In this document: positions 45,590 to 56,856 of the stretch, piece after piece
How the letters are laid out: each line of letters starts with the position of its first letter
Position numbering within the stretch: position 1 is the stretch's first letter
Source: Heterohyrax brucei
Taxonomy: Eukaryota > Chordata > Mammalia > Hyracoidea > Procaviidae
NCBI GenBank assembly: GCA_028571685.1
Contig: CM053143.1
Span: 4,331,501 to 4,395,500, forward strand
DNA length: 64,000 nt
Reading direction: 5' to 3'
Translations under genes and position numbers: made by a program
The notes under the pieces: generated by a model
Database searches by the model: none
What the model was told of the DNA's origin: nothing
What the model saw: the letters and a program-made list of their open reading frames with translations, nothing else

Positions 45590-47640
45590 TTTTGTTAATA
45601 AATCCTGGTGTTACTATATTACAATAGATATTTCATTTATAATACTTTTATTTTATGGAACCTGTTGACATTTTCTTTGTGATGTAATGTATTTATGTCT
45701 CCTTGCAGTTTGTACTGTTACGTCTTCATTGTGAATGGTGACTTTTAGCTTTCAAATATGGTCCTGATCATCTTATTTAATGTTTTAATTTACACAGGAT
45801 TGCTATATTGGCTTTCTCTCTCTGTTTTTGTTTCAAGTTTATGTACTTTTTTCCATCCTCACTCTTTCTCTCCCTGATAATCATCAAAGATTGTTTCTCT
45901 GTGTAAACCTTTTCGTGAGTTTTCATAGTAGTGTTCTCACATAACACTTATCCTTCTGTGAGCTATTCATTTCATCCAGCATAATGCCCTCCATTTGCTC
46001 TACATTACGAGATGACATCAAATTTTGCCAGTACCACTTGCTGAGAAGACTGTCCTTTTCTGGTCTGATGGACTCTGAGCCCTTATCAAAGATCAGGTGA
46101 CCATAGGTGAACGGATGTACATCTAGGTTCTCAATTCTGTTCCATCAGTCAATGTATCTGTCGTTATACTGGTACCAGCCACCTTTGTTTCTAAGGTGTG
46201 TCTCTTGAAAACAGAATATTATTGCAGTCATTTTGTAGTGTTTTTTTTTTGTTTTGCATGGTGCTGACGTTTTGTTGCTTTTACTATCCTGAGGAATTCC
46301 TTTGATTTGTGGATTTCTTTTGTTTTTGTAGGTGTTTGTATTGAGACTTCTTTTTCCTTCTTTATTTTGTTGAGTAGGTTTATTAAATTTCTTTGTGGTC
46401 ACCTTGAAACTGATGCTTGTCTTTCTGTGTTTGAACTAGCCTACTGTTACTGGGTAGCTCCTTGCCTTCAACTCCATTAGAGAGTTCTACATCTATACCG
46501 TTTATTTCCTCTTTGGTTGTTCTTATGTTGTTGTTTACAGATTAACCTCTCTGTTCCATGTTGTAATTCTTCTGATTTTGGATAGTCCTTGAGAGTTCAT
46601 TTCCTAAGTTTTTATCTGGTTGGTAGATTCAGATCTGGTTCCTAGATTCAGGCTGTGGTCTGATTCCTGCCCTCCCTCCCCTTACGAAAAGACTTTAACA
46701 ATTCTTGTAAGTTTGGTTTGGTTTTCACATATTCTCTTGATTTCTGTTTGTCTGGAAATATTCTAACTTTGCCATCATATGTGAATGAGGGTTTTGTAGG
46801 ATATGTTAATCTTGGTTGGCAACTTTTTTTCTTTCAGTTTTTTTTTTAACATATATCATCCTATTGCCTTCTTATCTGCATGTTTTCTGGCAAATAATAA
46901 GTGCTTTGTCTTATTGTTTCTCCTCTGTATATGACTTTCTGTTTTTCTCAAGCTACTCTTAAAATTTTTTCTCTGTGTTTGGTTTCAGTGAGTGTAATTA
47001 TGATTTGTCTTGGTGATTTTCTTTTATGGTTCATCCTATAAGGGTTTCATTAAACTTCTTGGATAGCTAGCTTTTTATCTTGAATGATATTAGGGAAGTT
47101 TTCTGTCAAAGTTCTTCAATACTCCTGTCTATGTTTCCTGTTTTCTCTCCCTGTCTGGAACTCCAATCACTAACAAATTTTTGCTTTTGATTTTATCTCA
47201 CAACTTTCTTCATTTTTCTTTGTTTCTGATTTTTCCACAGAATTGTATGTCTTCAATTTCAATTTCAATTGATCCTGTCTTCCATTGCTTCAAACCTACT
47301 CCTTCCTCAGCCCTTCTATAATACTGTTCATTTTTAGAACATTGTTGTTTATCTTTTAGATATCTAATTATTGTTTTTATATGATTTCTAGTAGTGAATT
47401 TATTTTGGAATTTTGTTCCTGTACTATTTTCCTGAATTCTTCCATGAATTTGTCTTTTCTGTGAATTTGTCTATTTTTCCCTCATTTTTATGTGCTTTTT
47501 GCTTTAACTGTTTGATAACTCTAAATATTAGCTATTTGAATTCCTTATCAGGTAATTCTGGTATCTTCTCTTCTACTGGAAATTCATCTGGTGTTTTCTT
47601 TTGAACATCTACTGTAATCTTCCTGTCCTTTATATATATA
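45590..47640 (-). mobile_element. Old L1 complex (copies H)
   Basis: Minus-strand L1 sequence. 45590-45850 resembles the ORF2 endonuclease region. 45855-46180 is a separate L1 piece from the 3' UTR/ORF2 C-terminal family (GTTTCTCTGTGTAAACC, then CCAGCATAATGCCCTCC). 46180-47640 resumes endonuclease-type, linker and ORF1-like sequence (46145-46402 has KTKKKHYKMTAIIFCFQETH). The central piece appears inserted. All frames broken. Confidence 0.65.
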
Positions 47641-47668
47641 TGTGTATGTGTGTATACACACACACACA
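47635..47668. repeat. TA/TG/CA simple repeat
   Basis: TATATATA, then TGTGTATGTGTG, then CACACACACACA: a small alternating purine-pyrimidine tract. Confidence 0.9.
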
Positions 47669-48485
47669 TATGTAAAATCTGCCATCTTTGGGCCAGTCAT
47701 TATTTTCTTTGTTTATTGATTATAGATTTATTTGTTTTATTCTGCTCTTTTGTTTTACTTTTGGTTATGTCAGAGCAGGCATGTTGTACTCTTCTTTCAT
47801 TTGTAGTCATGTATTTTTTACCTCCTTGTCCAACAGACAGGGCCAGTCACTCAGCTATCACGCAACAAGGATGTCCAGAGGGTGTCTGTTGGGAATTCCT
47901 GAAGGTATTTTTACGTACTTTCTGCCTGCAAATCTCTAATGCAGGTGTGGCAGATCCAAGTAGCATGGATACTGCTCTTCCACTGCAGCTAAGCCACTGC
48001 ATCTAGCCAGGGTTCATCACAAATAGAGCAGCAGGGAGAAAATCTGGAGTCGGAAAGTGTATGTTGCTTGCCACCACGTACTTTTTCCTCTGCCAAGACT
48101 GCGATCAATTTGCTCTCCTGTGTTCTGTCAATATCTAATAGGCATCCAGGGTGGTAAATCCATGTTGGGTTAGCTAATACGGAAATTTCTCTTGTATCTC
48201 TTCTCATTCTCTGTTTTCTGTCAGTTTCTTATTCCTTTCAGTTTTGAGCTGAGATCTTTATTTCTACATTTAATACTTCACATTCCAGGATTGACATTTG
48301 TCTATTTTGCCAGTCTTTGCCTTGAAGGGACAGTGTGGTGCTTCTATGATGCCTTGTTGTTCAGAAGTACATATCTGCTTTCTGACTATCTCTATTTGCC
48401 TCTAGCCCTTTGTTCATCTTGTTTTTAACCTTTCAGATTGTATTTAGCTTTGGCAGATTGTATTTACATGTGTCTTTGATATACA
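47669..48485. other. Unassigned; possibly L1 5' region
   Basis: Follows ORF1-like sequence of the old L1 on its 5' side, so an old 5' UTR is plausible, but no diagnostic motif is visible. The plus-strand ORFs at 47650-48006 and 48192-48428 show no domain. Confidence 0.3.
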
Positions 48486-48656
48486 GGGAAACCATGGTGG
48501 CATAGGGGTTATGTGCTACGGCTGCTAACCAGAACATCAGTAGTTCAAATCTACCAGGTGTTCCTTGGAAACTCTATGGGGCAGTTCTACTCTGTCTGCA
48601 GAGTGTCTATGAGCCAGAGTTGACTAGAAAGCTGTGGGGGATTTTTGGTTTGGGTT
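48486..48656 (+). repeat. AfroSINE, full length
   Basis: GGGAAACCATGGTGGCATAG head, GCTACGGCTGCTAACC, GTTCCTTGGAAACTCTATGG and a TTTTTGGTTTGGGTTT tail. Confidence 0.93.
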
Positions 48657-48934
48657 TGGAATACAGCATAAAATTGAGTGTTGCTTTGAAAGCTATGTCG
48701 AAAACATTTTCTTTAAGTGGACTAGTTAATGTGTTTGCTGTTGACTCTGTCAAAATAATTTGGTTATGTGTATTAGCTTCAGTATGTTTCTTTCTCTGTG
48801 AGGTAGAATTTCTATTGATTCACTTAGTTTCTAACATTCAAGAAAGTTTTTAACCTAGAAATTGCTTTTTCTTTTACATGATTTTTAATGTTTATAATCA
48901 CTTGTTTTATGAGTTTGTTAGTTTAAAACATTAT
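48657..48934. other. Unassigned spacer
   Basis: No recognised element. Confidence 0.35.
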
Positions 48935-49725
48935 CCTTTTATTATTGGGAATGGGCACAAACATGGATGCCCTCCAGTCAGTTATAAGTGAGCACTGCAA
49001 TGCTGTATTTATTTGTTAAACATCTCAATTGATACACCATCAATTCCTAAAGCCTTTTTTTTTTTTTTTTTTTTTTTTGCCATTGTCTTCAATGCAGCTT
49101 TGACTTCTTCCTTCAGTACCATTGATTCCTGATCTTATGATGCTTCTCAAAATGGTTGAACAGTGACCAGTTCTTTCTGGCATAATAGCTTTGTGTATAC
49201 CTTCCACCTTCTTTTGATGCTTCCTGAGTTAATATTTTGCTGCAGAATCCTTCACAATTGTCCCTTGAGTCTTGAGTTTTTAATTCAGTTTTTTCAGCTT
49301 GAGAAACACAGAGCATGTTCTTCTCCTTTGGTTTTCTATTTCCAGCTCTTTGCACACACCATTATAGTACTTTCTTTTGTCTTCTTGAGCTGCCCTTTGA
49401 AATCTTCTGATCTGTTCTTTTACTCCATTATTCCGTCCTTTTGCTTTAGCTACTTGACATTCAAAGGCAAGTTTCAGAGTCTCTTCTGACATCCATTTTG
49501 GTCTTTCTTCCCTGTCTTTGTAATGACCTCTTGCTTTCTTCATGGATGACGTCTTTGATGTCATTTCAAAATTCTTCTGGTCTTCAATCATTAGTGTTCA
49601 ACACATCAAATCTGTTCCTGAGATGGTCTCTAAACTCAGATGGTATATACTCAAGGTTTACTTTGGCTTTCTCTAGGATGAGTTCATGAACCTAATTGTC
49701 AGACCTCATATAAGCGTTGTTTCTT
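48935..49725 (-). mobile_element. RTE LINE fragment, domain linker region
   Basis: Minus-strand segment between endonuclease and RT. 49280-49591 encodes MSEETLKLAFECQVAKAKGR and QIRRFQRAAQEDKRKYYNGV, the conserved RTE linker. A T24 run at 49055-49078 is an expansion of a short T tract at this position in the element. Both ends are truncated. Confidence 0.82.
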
Positions 49726-50137
49726 CTTTCTTCTTTATCTGCCTTCTATATCTACCATTTTTTCTGTCATTCTTTTTAAAACTTATCTTAGCTCAATTTC
49801 ATTCTCTTGATTGTTTTATCACTGTACTTCAATACTTTTATTAAATGTTCATTTGAATATATTTTTTCTTGGAAACCATGTATTTTAATCATGACTTATG
49901 AGACAATTTTTATCTGTTTTCTGAGATAAATCAACTTTTTTCTTACCACAGCTTTTTTCTATTTGTGTTTAACTCTGTACTTACAACTTAAGATTTGTTT
50001 TTGTCTTAAAAAACCTAAGCACTTGCACGAGAATATTTAAATTGTTTTCCTAAGTACTCTTATAATTAAATGGCTGTTTTCTTGGGTCTGGGAGAAGTGA
50101 AATTAATCAGTTTAGGTATGTTTAATCTTACTTAAAA
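49726..50137. other. Unassigned AT-rich sequence
   Basis: Nothing recognised. Confidence 0.35.
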
Positions 50138-51239
50138 TTTTTTGGTTTTGTTCTTGATCTGTTGGATTTCAGAGTACTGGTGTTCCATCATATCAAACAG
50201 CCTGCTTAATTTTTCATTTTGCTCTGCTTCATTTTGTATAAGGTCTAGGCAGGCTTTATATATAATCCTTTTGTATTCATGTTCTGATAGTTTCAGAAAG
50301 GTCTCTTCATCTAGGAAGTTCTTTGGTGCTCTCTTTTGGGGGCCTTCTGAAGCAACGGGTGATTTCTTGGTTATGCTTTTATCCAGAGTTTGTTGTTTTT
50401 TGGGTATCATTTGAGTCTGTAGAGGCTGGGAGAGATGCTATGAGGATGGACTGCAGTTGTTTCTCTAGGCCACCTTAAAATGAAAGGTAAGAGATATCTG
50501 ACAACTTCCAAAGTCAGTCAGGTTTTCAGGTGTATAGATCCCTCTTCCCACCTAGCAAAGTAAGGACCTCTATATCCAACCCCAGATGTTATAAACTAGT
50601 TCAAAATACAGAAAGTCTACTGCCCTGCTGGTCTCTGCTGTCTGGCCCCAGCTGTCAGGCAATGCTGTGTAGAATACTGCTTTTTGGCTGGAAAAACTCT
50701 CTCCTCTGGGGCAGGCGCTGACTCCCAGCCTAGGAATTAGGTCTAGCTGAGGCCTCTGTATGGGTATATCTGCCTCTCATTGGAACAGGATGGTATCCCA
50801 CACAAGCTCCCTGCCTGCCTCAGTACAGGCTACTTAATGGCAGGGGTGGAAAGAGAGGCCAAAGCTGCTGAGATACACAGAGTTCAAAGCTATGCTCTCA
50901 AAATGTGGCAATTTCACCTGCCGATCCTACCAGCAGTATGTCTGAGATTAGCTGCTAGTCAAGTTCCAGCTCTGCCTGCTGGTTAAGACAGAGAAAAAAA
51001 AAAGTTAAAATAGTGAGTTACCTTCAGTCTGTGAAAGCCAGCACTCACCAAGAACAAGGGTCAGCAAAAGAGAGGACGTTTTCCTTTCAGGGCTATGAAG
51101 TCCAAATTGACAACCCTATGTTATATCTTAGGTCTCACTAGGTTTCCAGAAGGCTTCGGTCAATTATCAGTTCAGGTCTTGGTTTCCAGAGGGATTTAGG
51201 GACATGTGTATTTAGTCTGCCATCTTGACTCTGCCCCCC
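50138..51239 (-). mobile_element. 3'-truncated L1: 5' UTR and ORF1 start only (copy I)
   Basis: Carries the L1 5' tip (GCCATCTTG at 51219-51227, reverse of CAAGATGGC), the 5' UTR with a single monomer, and the ORF1 N-terminus (50132-50410: MIPKKQQTLDKSITKKS, PKNFLDEETFLKLSEHE), then stops inside the coiled coil. Flanks TAATCTTACTTAAAA (50123-50137) and TAATTTCACTTAAAG (51240-51254) match at 12 of 15 positions, all differences being transitions. A T run (50138-50143) sits where a poly(A) tail should be. The ORF2 and 3' UTR were never inserted. Confidence 0.8.
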
Positions 51240-51254
51240 TAATTTCACTTAAAG

Positions 51255-51680
51255 ATTTTTGTAATAACTTTGCATAAATTTATTCTGTTTTCTTTTGTTT
51301 AATTTTTTATGATTTTGAAGTGTTTTCCAAGATCCCTTGATCATTGAACCATCCACGTAGAGTGTGGAAAAGTTGTTTTTTTGTTTCATTGGATTTTTGG
51401 AGGGGTAATGAAGTTGTGTGTCCTTTTATTTTTCATCATCTTTTGTCTTGTTGAATCATTTTTCTTCTTTTGCTTCATTAATCCTTCACTACCCAATTGC
51501 TAGTAAGTGCCTCTTTCTTTATTCATATATTTTTCCTGCCTGAGAAAGTTTTCTTTCCAAAGATACTTGAAGTCATTTGTACTCAACAGCTGTTTTTTAG
51601 TAAGAATGTGATCTTTTATGGGATTTGGTATATATATTTTTTCCTTTACTTATGGTTTTTCTTTTTTAAATAATGATCCA
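51255..51680. other. Unassigned T-rich sequence
   Basis: Nothing recognised. Confidence 0.35.
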
Positions 51681-51875
51681 GAAGCCCTGGTGTTGCAATG
51701 GTTAAGTGCTTGGCTGCTAACCTAAGGAACAGTTGTTTGAAATGACAGCTGCTGTGAGGAGGCAAAGACCTGACACTGTACTCTTGTAAAAATTAGAGCC
51801 TAAGAAACCATATGGGACAGTTTCATTCTCTCCTCAAGGGTTGTCATGAATCAGTGTCAACTGAATTTTACATAG
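51681..51875 (+). repeat. AfroSINE, long variant
   Basis: AGAAGCCCTGGTGTTGCAATGG head, CTTGGCTGCTAACC, the extra middle block (CTGCTGTGAGGAGGCAAAGA) and GGGTTGTCATGAATCAGTGT end. Confidence 0.85.
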
Positions 51876-52689
51876 CAATACTTTGATGACATTTTTTGTT
51901 ATTGTTGTTTGTTTTATACTATGTTGAAGGCAGGGTGTTTATTTTTGTGTGTGTGTTTGCTTTTGTTATTTTTACTTGTTCTTATTTGGTGTTGATTTTA
52001 GAGAAATTAGTGGGAGACATGGACCTAAGCATCTGCTGTTGTCTTCTGCCTTATAAAAGTATGATTTACAGTGGTTCCAAATTTCAATGTGTCATACTTA
52101 GAGATGTTAAGATTTAATTACTTACTTTTATCCAGACTTTGGAATTACTACTTCGCATACTCATTGTGCACAGTACTTATATTAAAGACTATCTAAATTT
52201 CTATTCGCTCACATATCACCCTTAGAAATATCAACAGTTAAACTTGGCAATCTTACTTTTACAAAGCTCTTAAATATATTGATCTCTAGAGGCTGACCAA
52301 CTAAAATTGTATCCACTAATAACAATGGTGTTGGCTTAAGCAAATTCAACTTATGTCTTCATTAGTTCCCCTTAAAATTATGCAAATAAAACAACCAATA
52401 TATTCTCTAACATAAAACCATGGCTGACTCATTTCTGTTAATATTGGAATCTTGGAAGCCCATTGGAAAATATTGAAACTAAGTCTATTGAATGTTTATA
52501 GGGAAAAGTATAATTTTTCCAACTCAGAGGCCAGTTATTTCAAAATTTTAAAATACTAAGTTTTAGTATTGTTGTATTTCTTAAAGACTTAGAAGTCAAA
52601 CTTACTCCCCTAGTATTATTAAAACAGTGTTGTAAATTTTCATGAAGTCACAGATGATAAACTAAAAAATAATTACTATTCCTTATAAG
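51876..52689. other. Unassigned AT-rich sequence
   Basis: No recognised repeat. The ORF at 51896-52117 is hydrophobic because of T-rich sequence and has no recognisable domain. Confidence 0.35.
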
Positions 52690-52832
52690 GAAGTAGTGCT
52701 AAACAAAAATTTTGCAGTCTGAATCCACTAGCTATTCCTTGGAAGTGAAATGAGGAAGTTCTGCTCTATCCTATACAGTCTATATGAATTAGGATCAACT
52801 AGATGGCAACAAGTTTGATTTTCATTTTGGTA
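52690..52832 (+). repeat. AfroSINE, diverged
   Basis: Diverged head (AAGGAAGTAGTGCTAAAC), then AGTCTGAATCCACTAGC, GTTCTGCTCTATCCTATACA and GATCAACTAGATGGCAAC with a TTTGATTTTC tail. Confidence 0.78.
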
Positions 52833-53231
52833 TGTCAGGAGGTGGCTACCACTGATTTAAAATATAGAATGCAGAGCTACCGATGGTTATTTTAGTTGCA
52901 GAATACTCTCTTTTCTTTAAATAAATCAAACTCCACTAGAACATCAGTTAAGAAATGATTTCCAGGCAAATTGAATAATGAAAATGATTCAAAATGCATT
53001 TCTTTATGAAAATCTAGCCTAAAAACTCTAACATTAAAAATTCACGAAAGTTCCCTAAGAACTTTACTTATTTTTAGTCTGAAGAATAGTTTCCAGAAAA
53101 GAGATTTTAAAAATTCTTATGTACTTCCAGAAACGTACAGGCAAATACTACCCAAGAATGCTTCCTGCTTATAATAGCATTTTTCCTAGTGACTTTGCTT
53201 TATTTATTTTCATGAATATGCTATCTTTATG
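52833..53231. other. Unassigned sequence
   Basis: Nothing recognised. Confidence 0.35.
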
Positions 53232-53515
53232 ACTAGCCATAATTTGTTTGTTTTAATAGACTTTATTTTTTAGAACAGTTTTAGTTTTACAGAAAAATTG
53301 TGTATTAACTACAGAGAATTATATTCCTCTTCCTTTTTGCACAATTTCCTCTATTATTATCTTTCACTAGTGTTGCACATATACATAACATCTTTTATTA
53401 GTGTAATACGTGTATAATTGATAAACCAATATTGATACAGTATTGCTAACTAAATACCATAGTTTACATTACAGTTCATTCATTGTGTTACTGAACTGTG
53501 AGGATCAATTCAATT
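53232..53515 (-). mobile_element. Old L1M 3' UTR, left part
   Basis: Resembles the 3' end of old mammalian L1M elements in reverse (TAGACTTTATTTTTTAGAAC, then ACCATAGTTTACATTACAGT). Continues at 57165, so 3.6 kb of later insertions separate the parts. Confidence 0.7.
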
Positions 53516-54031
53516 CCATTCCCCTTATGTTCTGATACCAGCTGTGTGTGTGACACTTCTTCTTCTAATCCTAATCATGCAGAGGAGATCAGATACCACA
53601 CATTAGAGGAGTTTATACTTTAGACTGCCAAGTTTGCCCAAGACCTGCAACACTGTCTGAAAGCTTGGGAGTCCCCATGATACTCTCCCTTCTTACATTC
53701 TGAGTAAAAATCCATGAAATTGTTTGTTCCACAATCTAAAGAGACCAGTCATAACATCATAGGTTCCCAACCCTCTTTTCTTCTAGTCAGTTGTTCTACA
53801 CTACCCCTTTGAGTTCAATGATTTGGTATAATGACTCACAGAAGTCACACAAACGTTATAGTTTTATTCCAGCTAGAAAGATACAAATGACGAGGTGCTC
53901 AGAGTACAGTATACAAAGATTCTCAATGCAAAGTTCCATATCCCCAAAGAGACACACAACTCTCTCACATGTCTTGATATCTGACACTAATTGAGAGGGA
54001 AGTCCCTCGAGATTCTAAATCTAGGGCCATC
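53516..54031 (-). mobile_element. ERVL-like LTR, first part
   Basis: Resembles an old mammalian LTR: TTTGGTATAATGACTCACAG, then TATAGTTTTATTCCAGCTAG and AGATACAAATGACGAGG. Continues at 56857 after an RTE, L1 tails and a SINE. Exact family not named; orientation from the matching order of both parts. Confidence 0.55.
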
Positions 54032-54637
54032 ATTGTTGTTAGCTGCCATCAGTTTTGTTTCAACTCATAGTTCCTATGTTTAACAGAATGAAACATTTCC
54101 TTCTCCTGAGGCATTGTCATAATCAGTACTAATGTTTGAACTCACTGTTGCAGCAGCTGCATTAGTCTATTTCATAGAGGGTCTTCCTCTTTTCACTGAC
54201 CACCGCCCTAATTTACCAGGCATGATATTGTTCTCCAGGAATTGGTTCCTTCTGATGATAACATGTTGAAAGTACATAGGACAAAGTCTTGCTATATATT
54301 TGTTTATTCTTCTTGCAGTCAATGGTGTATTCATTGTTCATCGCCAACGCCATGATTAAAAGTGATCAATTCTTTGGTTTTCCTTAATCCAGCTTTTGAA
54401 TGCACATGAAGTAACTGAAGATTCCAGGGTTTGGTTCAGACACAATTTAGTGCTCAAGGTGACATCTTCACTTTTTAATACTTTAAAGAGACCTTTTACA
54501 GGAGATTCGTTTAATGCAACACATCACTTGATTTCTGGCTGGCTTTCATTGTGGATCCAAGTAAACTGAAATTCTTGGAAACTGATTTTTTTCCCCCAGT
54601 TTATCAAGATTTCTGTTTTCCAGTTGTGAGGATTTTT
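54032..54637 (-). mobile_element. RTE LINE 3' part
   Basis: RTE 3' end beginning near a TTGTTGTTAG motif, then ACCACCGCCCTAATTTACCA and GACAAAGTCTTGCTATATAT, the same region as 41067-41500. Inserted in the LTR, interrupted at 54637 by L1 tails, resuming at 56440. Confidence 0.8.
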
Positions 54638-55702
54638 TTTTTAATTTTTATTTCTATTTAACATAACTGAGTGAAAATGTACATTCACATATAAATTTAC
54701 ATGCCCACCTATATGCAGCTTCCACTGCTCTCCCTGTCCGGTGACTGCACCCTATTCCTCTCTGCTCCATACATGTCTCATCCTCCCAACAGCCTCCTTT
54801 CCCCTCCTCTCCGTCCACTCCCCTTCCTCCAGCCAGAGGTCAGCAAGATGATATCCTATAGATGTATAGAACCATAAAGTGCTTCCAAAATATGGTCACT
54901 CTGCATTGCCAAGTTCAGTCCATTCCTGTCCAAAGAGTGGACCTTTGTTGTAATTTATGGGAAAGAGCAGCATCAGGGCTGGGGGCCATGCTCTCAGAGG
55001 AACCCCAAAACTGCTGGACCATCAATTGAGTGGAGATCTCATGATGCATCTCTTTTTATTCTTGTGTTGCCAGTGAGACTCCTCTCTGTGAGCTCCACTG
55101 TGGCTATCGCTAGTGGTGGCTGGGCACCATCCAGTTTTTCCGGTCCCAAGTTGATGTAGGCACCCACTCTTGTGGGTCTCTCTGTCTTCTCGGTTGTCTT
55201 TACCGCATGTCATTGTGGTCCTTGGTGAGCATCCGTTCCTGCTGAGTTGGGACCATTTGCTGTGTCCTCGGATAGCAGCTTAGCAGCTTTTAAGACCCCA
55301 GACACCACTCACCAATGTGGGGTGCACAGAGCTCTCTTAACAAAACACTAGATGTGCCAATTGGCCTGGAATTCGCCTAAGAGCATGGTTCCCCGCCCCC
55401 TGCCCCAGCTACTCTATCCTTGCAGTATTGAGTTAAGATGGAAGGAGTTCTCAAGTTATGCTGAAGTCCACTTAATGTGGTTCTTCTTTCTAATGTATGG
55501 TATCACCGCTTTCTCCCAACTAGATTTCGAGTAACTATCTAAACTAAACCCTCCCCCCCTCCCCCTCCCTCCCTCCCCTCCCTTGCAGCTGTCAAAGAGT
55601 CTTTTCTTCTATACACAAGTCTGTTTTTGAGATCTTATCATAGAGGTCTTATACAGTATTTGTCCTTTTGTCACTGACTACTTTCACTCAACATAATGTC
55701 TT
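54638..55702 (-). mobile_element. L1 3' UTR insertion (first tail)
   Basis: 5'-truncated L1 of the B/D family: T/A-rich tail, 3' UTR, ending in ACATAATGTCTTCCAGTT, the extreme ORF2 C-terminus. Target duplication includes TGTGAGGATTT (54625-54635 and 55710-55720), with CCAGTT microhomology at the 5' junction. Contains a C/T-rich tract at 55549-55583. Confidence 0.87.
55549..55583 (-). promoter_or_regulatory. G-rich polypurine tract of L1 3' UTR
   Basis: On the minus strand this is a run of G3-G7 blocks separated by single A residues, able in principle to form a G-quadruplex. G-rich tracts in L1 3' UTRs are well known. Other L1 copies here have the same position in weaker form (about 2094-2118, 29005-29025). 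Confidence 0.6.
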
Positions 55703-55720
55703 CCAGTTATGTGAGGATTT

Positions 55721-56425
55721 TTTTTTTAATTGAGTGAAAGTTGTACAATCTGGTTTAAATTTGCATGCCTGCCTATGTACAGCTCTTACTGCTCTCCTTG
55801 CCTGGTGACAACACACTCCTCCTTTCTGTTCCATACAAGTCATATCCTCCTAACAATTCCCTGTCCCCTCTTCTCTACCTTCTCCACTCACCTCTAGTGA
55901 CAGACCAGTAGGACATCTTATAGATGCGTCGAACCATAAAGTGCACACATGATATGGTCACTCTGTGTTGCTGAGTCTGATCCATTCCTGTCCAAGGAGT
56001 TGACTTCAGTAGTGATTTAAGATCAGTGCATCATCTGGTCTAGGTGCCATGCTCCCAGGAGAACCCTTAGGCCTTTGACCCATCAGCTGTGGTCTTTTAG
56101 TGTATTTCTCAAGGTGCACCCATTTTTATTCTCGTATTGCCACAGGGACTCAACTATGTGAGCCCCATCAGGGCTGTCAACGGAAGTGGCCAGGCACCAT
56201 CTGGTTCTTCTGATTCCATGTTGATGTAGTCACATGGATCTTTCTGTCTTCTGGGTTCTCTTTCCCCCATGTCGATTTTGTCCTCATTAATCATCTGTTC
56301 CTGCTGAGTTGGGACCATTTGATGTACCTCAGATGGCAGCTTGCTAGCTTTTAAGACCTCAGATGCCACTCACCAATATGTGGTAGAGAAGAATCCCTTA
56401 GCAATAGACTAGTTATGCCAATTGG
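55721..56425 (-). mobile_element. L1 3' UTR insertion (second tail, same target)
   Basis: Another 5'-truncated L1 tail in the same orientation: T run, AATTGAGTGAAAGTTGTACA and a 3' UTR, ending within the UTR near TATGCCAATTGG. A third GAGGATTTTTT follows at 56434-56444, so this insertion landed in the target copy left by the first. Confidence 0.83.
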
Positions 56426-56439
56426 CCAGTTACGAGGAT

Positions 56440-56688
56440 TTTTTGTTTTCTTTATGATAAAGTATAGTCCATACTGAAGGCTGTAGTCTTAGATCTTCAT
56501 CAATAAGTGCTTCACATCCTCTTTACTTTCAGCAAGTAATGTTATGTCATCTGCATATTAAGATCATTAATAAGTCTTCCCCAATCCTGATGTTGATGTT
56601 CTTCTTCATTAGTTTAATTTCTGGGATTATTTACTCAGCATAGAGACTGAATAAGTATGAATGGATATAACCCTGATACCGTCAATTC
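56440..56688 (-). mobile_element. RTE LINE, continuation
   Basis: Resumes the RTE after the L1 tails: TCCATACTGAAGGCTGTAGT, TCAATAAGTGCTTCACATCC, AGCATAGAGACTGAATAAGT, collinear with 42340-42520 of the other RTE. 5' truncated at about 56688. Confidence 0.82.
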
Positions 56689-56689
56689 A

Positions 56690-56856
56690 TTCTTGTTGTT
56701 GTTTGGTGCTGTCTGGTCAGTTCTGACTTCTAGAGATCCCACAGGATAGAATAGTACTGTCTCACTGGGTTTTCAAGGAGAAGCTGCTGGATTTAAACTG
56801 CTGACCTTTTGATTAGCAGCCAAGCTTTTCATCAGTACACCAGTATATCAGGGATC
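56690..56856 (-). repeat. AfroSINE
   Basis: Reverse copy: TTGTTGTTTGGTGCTGTCTGG tail side, GTTTTCAAGGAGAAGCTG, TTTTGATTAGCAGCCAAGC and CACCAGTATATCAGGGATCC head side. Confidence 0.85.
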
